Assembly (NCBI GenBank): GCA_004555245.1
Contig: SFIS01000089.1
Location: 1-13,596 of the forward strand
Reading direction: 5' to 3'
DNA length: 13,596 nt
DNA from: Bacteroidales bacterium
GTDB taxonomy: Bacteria; Bacteroidota; Bacteroidia; Bacteroidales; Bacteroidaceae
A model generated the notes under the pieces. That model did no database searches. It had not been told where the DNA came from and was given only the letters and a program-made list of their open reading frames with translations. Positions 1-5,356 of this stretch are shown in pieces. The stretch's first letter is position 1; the number at the start of each line of letters is the position of its first letter. The position numbers were made by a program, and so were the translations under genes.

Positions 1-57
1 CTTGGGTCAAGGGTATGGGGAGGGCATACATATTATATATATATGCGCACGGGAGGG

Positions 58-99
58 ATGGACAAGCCCCGCAGCCGAGCTGCGGGGAACAGGACGGAA
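58..99. repeat. 42-bp hairpin repeat, copy 1
   Basis: This segment matches 200-241 with one mismatch in 42 bases. Its core is a perfect 9-bp stem (CCCCGCAGC at 67-75 pairing with GCTGCGGGG at 79-87) closed by the three-base loop CGA. The tail AACAGGACGGAA is conserved in both copies. The stem is not followed by a T-run on either strand, so it is not a classical terminator. It resembles a dispersed intergenic palindromic (REP-like) repeat. Confidence 0.75.
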
Positions 100-147
100 T
101 GGACGGGAGGCGCGGGAGGGAAGGCGGGAGACGGGAGGGAGACGGAC

Positions 148-168
148 CCCCACAGCAAAACTGCGGGG
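148..168. repeat. Degenerate third hairpin of the same type
   Basis: CCCCACAG (148-155) pairs with CTGCGGGG (161-168) around the loop CAAAA, with one A-C mismatch. It keeps the CCCC...CAG / CTG...GGGG skeleton of the two 42-bp copies that flank it, so it is probably a diverged copy. It lies 81 bp after the first stem and 61 bp before the last. Confidence 0.5.
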
Positions 169-199
169 CACAGTGGCTATAATGGAAGGGGAACGGGAG

Positions 200-241
200 A
201 TGGACGAGCCCCGCAGCCGAGCTGCGGGGAACAGGACGGAA
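200..241. repeat. 42-bp hairpin repeat, copy 2
   Basis: This is the second copy of the segment at 58-99, 142 bp downstream, with one difference (G for A at position 206). The stem is 209-217 with 221-229 and the loop CGA is 218-220. Near-identity of both stem and flank suggests recent duplication or strong constraint. Confidence 0.75.
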
Positions 242-296
242 GGGAAGGGGCGGAACGGAGAACGGGGAACGGGACGTGAGGAGACGGAGGATGGGG

Positions 297-337
297 GAAA
301 TAGAAAAGAGCCGTGATGTTTCACAACATACGGCTCT
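297..337 (-). terminator. Rho-independent terminator of the leftward unit
   Basis: AGAGCCGT (307-314) pairs perfectly with ACGGCTCT (330-337). A one-base bulge (G315) leads into an inner stem ATGTT/AACAT with loop TCAC, giving 13 bp in all. Read on the minus strand, the hairpin is followed directly by TTTCTATTTC, a T-rich tract. Read on the plus strand it is followed by AAGTTTATC, so the leftward direction is favoured. It lies about 180 nt past the stop of the small gene at 518-724 and would end that transcript. Confidence 0.75.
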
Positions 338-517
338 AAGTTTATCTCGTCCTATAAGGTCGTGGACCTCACGGATAGCGGCATTTTCACAAATGTACTT
401 CCGCCTTCGGGACGACACACATCGCTTGGATGTGTGCAAAACTACTAAAACTATTAAAAATATAAAAGATTCTATTTCTTTGTCTGTCTGACGGTGCGGG
501 CGGTGGAGGCAGATGAA
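338..517 (-). other. Probable 3' untranslated region of the leftward transcript
   Basis: This stretch separates the stop of the small gene from the terminator. It holds an 8-bp hairpin, CACACATC (416-423) with GATGTGTG (429-436), and a weaker interrupted stem at 378-404. Around 437-480 it is A/T-rich on the plus strand. No convincing gene is visible; the open frames crossing it run through the hairpins and lack any recognisable protein pattern. Confidence 0.45.
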
Positions 518-724
518 CTACCAGCCGTAGTTCCACTGCACCTCGTATTCGCGGTATTCTCCATCGTCAGCTTCATCTTCTTCGTCTTCCCATGTGCACA
601 TGTCTGTGCCTTTGGTGAGGCCGTAGCTGGCTTTGCCGTTCTCTGAATCTGCCGCGAGAAAGACCTTGCCCATCTCTATCGAGTGGATGAGAGGTTTTAT
701 ATATATCTGTTTCATATTTTCCAT
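518..724 (-). CDS. Small acidic protein of the Bacteroidales 'YIKPxI...LA' type, function unknown
   Basis: This encodes a 68-residue protein. It begins six bases after the stop of the large secreted protein, so the two are almost certainly co-transcribed. The N-terminal half (MKQIYIKPLIHSIEMGKVFLAADSENG) follows a pattern I know from many small Prevotella and Bacteroides proteins: Tyr-x-x-Pro, then alternating hydrophobic residues, then Leu-Ala-(Ala/Gly)-Ser. The C-terminal half is very acidic (EDEEDEADDGEYREYE) and ends in WNYGW. There is no clear signal peptide or membrane segment. Family function is unknown to me. The two-part build, a conserved head and a variable tail, is also what a leader-plus-core precursor peptide looks like, but no modification or export gene is nearby, so that is speculation. 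A start at the second Met (residue 4) is equally possible. Confidence 0.7.
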   Translation of the reverse strand: MENMKQIYIKPLIHSIEMGKVFLAADSENGKASYGLTKGTDMCTWEDEEDEADDGEYREYEVQWNYGW

Positions 725-730
725 AATGGT

Positions 731-3700
731 TTATCTGATAATAATTTTCTTTCCGTTATGTATATAAATGCCTTTTGCCGGTGCAGCAACTCTCACGCCC
801 TGCAGTGTGTAATATGCGTTGTCAGCGGGTTTTGCCTGCTGAACGACCGAAATGGCTGTTGTCGTGTTGTCTTCCCAGTCGCTGCCGTCAGAGAATACGA
901 TTCTCATACCTTTAGTGAGTTCTGCCTGCTGCTCTCCGGTCGCCTCGTATTTGTCCATCACCTGTCCGAATGTCTGTCCGTTCCATGCGAGCACGCTTGT
1001 CGGGAGGCTGAGGTAAGCATGATTGGCTTTACACGTACTGCCGGACTGTATTCTGAAGAAGCCAAGGTAGTCGGTTTCGCCTTCTTTGTTATATCCTGTA
1101 TTCGACAGATAGTTGAAGAAGAAGTTGCGGTGTGTCCTTTCATTTCCGTCAAAGACAGATGCGTTGACTGTAGTGTTCTCAGTCGTACCTACGAGATAGT
1201 TAATGTACTTATTGTCTGGGATATTCTTGTACATTGTCTCGCCTGCTGAAGGGGTGTAAGCTGCGATAGTTGCCTCATCTATGACATTGGCGCTGTAGAG
1301 TATCACGCCTTTTTTGGCAGGGATATAGTTCATCTCGTAGAGCTTTATCTTACCGCTCTTTGCAGCCTCATTGCCTTCAAAAGCGTATGCACCATATATC
1401 TTGATGCTCTCATCTGTAGGTTTCTCATCCTGGTTTGAGCAATACGTGCGGAGAACAGACTTATAGCCGTTGATGGTGTATTTGAAGACGTATTGATAGC
1501 CATTACCTCCATCCGTGGACCTTGTTTCAATGTAGAAACGCACTCTCCATGTTCCGTGATCTCGGTTGAAGATAATGTCATATTCTGCCTTTCTATCTTC
1601 TGCTGACGTCAGAGAGTTTATGTACGACACCTCGTTAGGATCTGCTGTGGTGGCAGCATGTCCTGCCTTGGAACTATCATCATACGGTATCTTTGCCTTT
1701 ATAGCATCGGTTATTCCGTCCTCCCGCCAACTGTTCTTCCATGTATCATTAGCCACGAAGCGGAATCCCCCTCCAGCATCAGCAGATGTGTTGATTATAG
1801 CCTCCCAGCAATTATCTGCATCATTGTAAATCATCGGAACAGCATCTTCCAGGCTCCAACTATTATTCACAGCCAGACCGACTATCTTCATACTGGTAAT
1901 ATCAGGCAAGCTAACGTTTGAAGCATCTCCATAATTAGCTCTTAGCACTTCACCACCAATATAGCTATAGTTGCTCGCTGTTTCATCATGACCTTTTGAC
2001 GGATTGTATTCCAAAAGCAGCTGCAAATCACTTTCACTTCTAAACACAAACGGTCTATATGTTGTTGCAGAGCCATTGTACTGTACCGGGTACACCTTTG
2101 TATTTGCATCTTGTCCTTTTGCAGGACTTTCACCAGATGCATTTCCCTGCAAATAGAACTTTGTCGTCGTTGTGAGCAAACTGTGATTGTTGCTGTCAGC
2201 ATTTTTTGTCATATTAGAGATTACGTAACATCCTATTCCTTTTGACAAGAACACAGAGCCAAAGAATTTGTTGTCACTACTGCCATCATCTTTTTTAACC
2301 GCATAAGCAGCTTGAGCAGTTGAACCGGCAGAGTTTGAGAGATAGTATGCAACACGGCGCGATTGGTCATGAGCTATAGTCCATGTACTCGGCACTCCCG
2401 CTGAGTTCAAAGTAATCGTGATTGTGTATATACCATCACTTGCAAGAGTTCTATCTTGGAAATTCCAGTAGTAAGTAGGTGCTTGGCTTCCTACCAACAG
2501 ATTACCTGTAATATTTTCGTTGTCATTCGGGCTTGAACTTGTAACGTTCAGACCGTTCTGTCCTGTTGAAGGTCCATACACTGTTTCCTTGCTTCCGTTC
2601 ACAGAGAGAATCTGCGCCTTAACTGTAAGGGTTGCAGGTATATCCAATGAGTATGTATTGTCACCATTATCCGTAAACTTGAAGTACCTTGTGGTATAGT
2701 TTATACTTGTCTCGTTGTCAAACAAATCACCTACGAGATAGAAGTTATTGCCTGTGATAGGTGTCGGAGTCGGTGTCGGAGTGCTTTTTTCCTTGAAGTT
2801 GGCGATGAGGGTGCCGTCTTGTGTTGCTGTCACTGTTGTTGTGGCAGCGAATTTGTTAGTAACAGAGACACCATCAGATACTGTCCAGTTGACAAACTCA
2901 TAGCCGGTGTTTGGGGTGGCGGTGACTTCAACACCTGTCGCGGCGTTCACTGACACGGAAGCCGGGGACACTGTGCCCATGCTTTCGTCTGCAGACGAGA
3001 CGGTGACGGTGTACATAGTGGCGGTGTTCTCTACAATGTTCACACCTGATGATGTCACTATGATATACTGCACGTTGTCCCATGTAGAGGTAATTTCGTT
3101 AGATATGATGTCTCGATCATCTCCTATCTTCGCACCTATCTGTTTGTAGGTATCTGCTGTGGTTTTGTCAACTGAGAAGGTTTTGGTGTAATACCCAATA
3201 CCATTATATGTTATGGTGTTTGCGAAATCACCGGAGCCTATCGTGGGCCTGCTACCCCAGACAGTCAAGGGGTAATCATTATCACCGTCTTCATCAAGCC
3301 ATGTGTGGAATAATTGATTACTCAGTGCTTGGTCAACAAGATAGACGAGGTTGTAGGTGGTGGCAGTGCCAGATTCCACACCCGTAACCTTCACGTATCT
3401 GTTATCAGTGCTTATATCCACCGTGATGGTGTATGAGGAGTATTTGGTGTTGTCTAACGTCAGTTTCCAGGCATTATCGTTACCATAATTATTGATTGAA
3501 TACGAATCTCCATTTATCGTCAACGGATCATTATTGTTGGCAGGCTGCATATTATTACTCCAGCCGTTCACACCGATACGGAAGAATATGTCTCCACTCG
3601 CCTCGGCATTGGTGAACGTATAGGTATATACCGTCCCGCCTGCAGACTCGAACTTATGATTCGACGGCACATTGTAGTTTCCTGCAATACCCTTGATTAT

Positions 3701-3799
3701 CTCTGCTGTCAAGAGATAGACATCCTCTGCCCACACCCTTTCCGGCAGCGCGAGCAATGCGAGGAGCGCAATGAATAGCGAAGTAGAAAATTTTCTCAT
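731..3799 (-). CDS. Secreted multidomain surface protein with InlB B-repeat-like domain and Prevotella-type C-terminal tail
   Basis: This encodes 1022 residues. Residues 1-24 are a signal peptide: basic MRKF, hydrophobic core, likely cleavage after RVWA. Residues 25-140 and about 148-256 are two beta-rich segments, the first resembling the Bacteroidales outer-surface carbohydrate-binding modules that open with YLLT or YLVG. Residues 262-337 look like a divergent InlB B-repeat (a GTVSPAS turn, ATPNTGYEFVNW, ending LIANFKE). A Thr-Pro linker follows (about 340-347), then a second YLVGD-type module from about 353. The rest, to about 985, is Asn/Thr/Tyr-rich and not recognised. The end, LQGVRV...GIYIHNGKKIIIR, is the short basic tail common in Prevotella secreted proteins and similar to type IX secretion sorting tails. 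The protein is probably exported to the surface; binding target unknown, and no catalytic domain is evident. Its base composition is more A/T-rich than that of the rightward genes. Confidence 0.85.
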   Translation of the reverse strand: MRKFSTSLFIALLALLALPERVWAEDVYLLTAEIIKGIAGNYNVPSNHKFESAGGTVYTYTFTNAEASGDIFFRIGVNGWSNNMQPANNNDPLTINGDSYSINNYGNDNAWKLTLDNTKYSSYTITVDISTDNRYVKVTGVESGTATTYNLVYLVDQALSNQLFHTWLDEDGDNDYPLTVWGSRPTIGSGDFANTITYNGIGYYTKTFSVDKTTADTYKQIGAKIGDDRDIISNEITSTWDNVQYIIVTSSGVNIVENTATMYTVTVSSADESMGTVSPASVSVNAATGVEVTATPNTGYEFVNWTVSDGVSVTNKFAATTTVTATQDGTLIANFKEKSTPTPTPTPITGNNFYLVGDLFDNETSINYTTRYFKFTDNGDNTYSLDIPATLTVKAQILSVNGSKETVYGPSTGQNGLNVTSSSPNDNENITGNLLVGSQAPTYYWNFQDRTLASDGIYTITITLNSAGVPSTWTIAHDQSRRVAYYLSNSAGSTAQAAYAVKKDDGSSDNKFFGSVFLSKGIGCYVISNMTKNADSNNHSLLTTTTKFYLQGNASGESPAKGQDANTKVYPVQYNGSATTYRPFVFRSESDLQLLLEYNPSKGHDETASNYSYIGGEVLRANYGDASNVSLPDITSMKIVGLAVNNSWSLEDAVPMIYNDADNCWEAIINTSADAGGGFRFVANDTWKNSWREDGITDAIKAKIPYDDSSKAGHAATTADPNEVSYINSLTSAEDRKAEYDIIFNRDHGTWRVRFYIETRSTDGGNGYQYVFKYTINGYKSVLRTYCSNQDEKPTDESIKIYGAYAFEGNEAAKSGKIKLYEMNYIPAKKGVILYSANVIDEATIAAYTPSAGETMYKNIPDNKYINYLVGTTENTTVNASVFDGNERTHRNFFFNYLSNTGYNKEGETDYLGFFRIQSGSTCKANHAYLSLPTSVLAWNGQTFGQVMDKYEATGEQQAELTKGMRIVFSDGSDWEDNTTTAISVVQQAKPADNAYYTLQGVRVAAPAKGIYIHNGKKIIIR

Positions 3800-3843
3800 T
3801 TTTATAAATGTTTTAGTTATTGTTGATTATATAAGAGGTATAT

Positions 3844-3899
3844 ACACAGAAAGTCCGGGCCGAGTTTGTCTTGACGGACAAATCCGGACCGGACTGTGT
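3844..3899 (-). promoter_or_regulatory. Large nested stem-loop in the 5' leader of the secreted-protein gene
   Basis: ACACA (3844-3848) pairs with TGTGT (3895-3899). After a four-base bulge, GTCCGGGCC (3853-3861) pairs with GGACCGGAC (3886-3894) with one G-A mismatch. An inner stem, TTTGTC (3865-3870) with GACAAA (3877-3882), closes on a six-base loop. About 19 of 20 proposed pairs hold. The structure ends about 45 nt before the start codon of the gene at 731-3799. No T-run follows in either direction, so it does not look like a terminator. It could be an mRNA-stabilising or regulatory leader element. Confidence 0.6.
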
Positions 3900-3981
3900 G
3901 TGGTCGTGGTTGTTTAAGTATGCAATGACGCTATTGTGGCTGCATGACTGTTGCGTTTTCAGATTTTCAAGTCTGAAATTA

Positions 3982-3990
3982 CCCCCCCCC
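3982..3990 (-). repeat. Nine-base C/G homopolymer in the 5' leader
   Basis: Nine consecutive C on the plus strand (nine G in the leftward mRNA) lie between the predicted start of transcription (about 4111) and the start codon at 3799. A 7-bp hairpin (TTTCAGA 3957-3963 with TCTGAAA 3972-3978) lies three bases away. A run of this length in a leader is prone to slippage and is a candidate for length-variable expression. Confidence 0.7.
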
Positions 3991-4117
3991 GATTGGGTTG
4001 CGGAGGCTACGTGATATGGTTTGCGGTCGTAATAGCATAGTAGTGAATCTGTTGCCTGCCGTCTTTGTGGCAGTTGGTGTTGTACGTGATAATACCAAAT
4101 AGTTCAGTAACAGTTTG

Positions 4118-4147
4118 CAAAATTACAATTATTTTTCTATTCACAAA
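4118..4147 (-). promoter_or_regulatory. Bacteroidota-type promoter for the leftward unit
   Basis: On the minus strand, TTTG (4147-4144) is followed after 18 nt by TAATTTTG (4125-4118). This matches the Bacteroidota -33/-7 pattern TTTG...TAnnTTTG. Transcription would start near 4111, giving a leader of about 310 nt before the start codon at 3799. The surrounding sequence is strongly A/T-rich, unlike the GC-rich neighbourhood. Confidence 0.65.
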
Positions 4148-4225
4148 TATTTTTTGGGGGAAATGTGAAGGAAATTAGATGCAAACGTTTACATAGCCTA
4201 CGGGTGGTGAAGCCCGTCAGCAGAA

Positions 4226-4341
4226 CTTTTGCGCTTTGGTTTTTACGACAACAGAGACAACAGGAACAACGGTCTGATTGTGAACTCTATGTTGTCTGTT
4301 GACAACAACTAAAACAACTTTTACCGCTGAAAGCGCAAAAG
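4226..4341. repeat. Perfect 12-bp inverted repeat spaced by 92 nt
   Basis: CTTTTGCGCTTT (4226-4237) and its exact reverse complement AAAGCGCAAAAG (4330-4341) enclose a 92-nt segment. The segment is full of ACAAC words (ACGACAACAGAGACAACAGG and AAAACAAC) and contains its own palindrome, GTTGTC (4291-4296) with GACAAC (4301-4306). The arrangement could be a small non-autonomous insertion, a long stem-loop, or a protein-binding site. No coding potential is visible. Confidence 0.55.
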
Positions 4342-4554
4342 CGCGTGCTGGTCAAACAAATCTAAACACAGGAGGAGAACGGGGCGGAAAGGGGTAATGA
4401 GAACGGGCGGATGATACTATTTTAGCCGAAGAACGGCGGGAATAGAGCGCGTGGAGAGGAGGACGGGGCTGACGGAAGGATTTTTCGCGGATTTTCGGCG
4501 TTTTGCGTATATCTCTGATTGTGTGGATGTTATGACGGAGACAATGTTTAGTGG
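4342..4554. other. Gene-free spacer, purine-rich
   Basis: The plus strand again carries GGAGGAGAACGGGGCGG-like words, similar in style to 1-296, then a T-rich stretch (TTTTTCGCGGATTTTCGGCG) at about 4480-4500. No promoter matching the local consensus, no strong hairpin and no protein-like frame are visible. Confidence 0.4.
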
Positions 4555-4730
4555 GGAGGCAAGATAGTCAAAATGAAGAGGCAAGATAGTCAAAATGAGG
4601 AGGCAAAATAGTCTAAATGAGGAGGCAAAATAGTCAAGAAGGGGAGGCAAGATAGTCTAAATGGGAGGGCAAGATAGTCAAAGTGAGGAGGCAAGACAGT
4701 CTAAATGGGAGGGTAAGAGTGGCAAATTGG
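4555..4730. repeat. Eight tandem copies of a 22-bp unit
   Basis: Units start at 4555, 4577, 4599, 4621, 4643, 4665, 4687 and 4709, with no spacer and no length change. The core is GGAGGCAAGATAGTC followed by (A/T)AAATG(A/G). Units 1-7 differ at only a few positions; unit 8 is degenerate, which suggests decay at the right edge. Twenty-two bases is close to two helical turns, so every copy presents the same face of the helix. That geometry fits iterons or an array of protein-binding sites, as well as an ordinary minisatellite. There are no unique spacers, so it is not a CRISPR array. Confidence 0.9.
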
Positions 4731-4916
4731 CGGTCCGGGAGTGGTTTTTGCGGGTTTTTGATGTGACTTCCGCGGTTTTCTGACAGTGCAAATAAGTGTA
4801 AGGTTATGACGCGGGTGATACTTTTATAACATGTGGACTGGAGATGCGGAGAGAGGTTGATGTGTCGGGGAACGGCTGTCGGTGATGAAGATGTATGGAT
4901 TTTTTGCATCAGAAAT
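4731..4916. other. Gene-free spacer before the hflX promoter
   Basis: This segment separates the 22-bp array from the promoter. It starts with T-rich words (GGTTTTTGCGGGTTTTTG) resembling those on the left side of the array, then becomes mixed. I see no gene, no strong hairpin and no second promoter match. Confidence 0.4.
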
Positions 4917-4947
4917 TTTGCGAAACGAATAAAAAGCCTTATCTTTG
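4917..4947 (+). promoter_or_regulatory. Bacteroidota-type promoter upstream of hflX
   Basis: TTTG (4917-4920) is followed after exactly 19 nt by TATCTTTG (4940-4947), a full match to the Bacteroidota -33/-7 consensus. Transcription would start at about 4952-4955, giving a leader of about 400 nt before hflX at 5357. No other good promoter is visible before the following five genes, so this may drive the whole rightward train. Confidence 0.8.
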
Positions 4948-4954
4948 CAGTGAA

Positions 4955-4981
4955 AAAACGGAGCGGCGGGGCCGCCGTTTT
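4955..4981 (+). promoter_or_regulatory. GC-rich hairpin at the predicted 5' end of the hflX transcript
   Basis: AAAACGG (4955-4961) pairs with CCGTTTT (4975-4981), and CGGC (4964-4967) pairs with GCCG (4971-4974) around a GGG loop, with only AG (4962-4963) bulged. The alternative fold CGGCGG (4964-4969) with CCGCCG (4972-4977) is also perfect. A short T-run follows on the plus strand and TTTTTT follows on the minus strand, so it has terminator form in both directions. It sits within a few bases of the predicted transcription start: a 5' stabilising hairpin, an early attenuator, or a terminator for leftward transcription. Confidence 0.55.
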
Positions 4982-5068
4982 CCGCTTAGCGTGAATCATG
5001 TTTGTCGAAGGACGGGTGACGGTATTGGTCCGTGGGCGCGGAGAGACGTGTTTCCACATACCGCAAAT

Positions 5069-5320
5069 GGCTATACTAAGCGAAGCGGTCGTAACCTGTC
5101 TCGTGAGGGGAATAGCCTGTAAGGCTATACTAAGCGGAGCGGTCGTAACCCGGGACACAGTCCCGGGTCTCAAGCAGTATAACAACTGTCTGAAAGACAG
5201 TACCTTGTTATGTCTCAACTGATGGCGAGGTACTGCCTTACAGGCAGCCGCACCGCCATATTACCCCGGGGGCTTCGCCCCCGGTTACGAACGCTTCGCT
5301 TAGTACAGCCTTACAGGCTG
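5069..5320 (+). repeat. Mosaic of triloop hairpins built on a 28-bp repeated motif
   Basis: A 28-bp motif (start GGCTATACTAAGCG, end GGTCGTAACC) occurs at 5069-5096 and 5123-5150 with one mismatch, and inverted at 5283-5310 with two. Six perfect hairpins, all with three-base loops, lie inside or beside it: 5112-5128 (7 bp, GTA), 5148-5168 (9 bp, ACA), 5185-5201 (7 bp, GAA), 5233-5247 (6 bp, TAC), 5266-5284 (8 bp, TTC) and 5306-5320 (6 bp, TAC). Two sit inside outer stems (ATAACA/TGTTAT; ATGGCG/CGCCAT). The right side is an inverted copy of the module hairpin, motif, GC-rich hairpin seen at 5114-5167. It lies wholly in the hflX leader. It resembles a REP/BIME or MITE-like element; I see no target-site duplication and no gene. 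Confidence 0.85.
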
Positions 5321-5356
5321 GTCTTTAATTACATACAAACTTGAGTATATAGAATA

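Larger units (their letters stand above)
1..296. other. Gene-free purine-rich, G-rich stretch with hairpin repeats
   Basis: The plus strand is dominated by words such as GGGAGG, GACGGG and GGAACGG, so purines cluster on one strand. An alternating AT run lies at about 31-44. Open frames here are short, low in complexity (rich in Gly, Arg and Glu) and overlap on both strands, as expected when composition alone keeps frames open. The stretch contains two near-identical 42-bp repeats and a third related hairpin, listed separately. It lies beyond the terminator of the leftward unit, and I see no gene in it. Confidence 0.6.

Noticed and set aside
276..491. Plus-strand open frame of 71 codons
   Set aside because: It crosses the minus-strand terminator and the A/T-rich 3' region, and has no convincing start context or protein-like pattern.
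4555..4730. CRISPR array
   Set aside because: The repeats abut with no unique spacers, the unit is 22 bp, and no cas gene is nearby.
4634..5218. Minus-strand open frame of 194 codons
   Set aside because: It runs across the promoter, the 28-bp repeats and the end of the 22-bp array. Its internal similarity (VTTAPLSIA and VTTASLSIA) comes from the DNA repeat, and it has no recognisable protein pattern.
4998..5222. Plus-strand open frame of 74 codons in the hflX leader
   Set aside because: Its repeated AILSEAVVT and AILSGAVVT stretches are translations of the direct 28-bp repeat. The hairpins explain the sequence better than a protein does.
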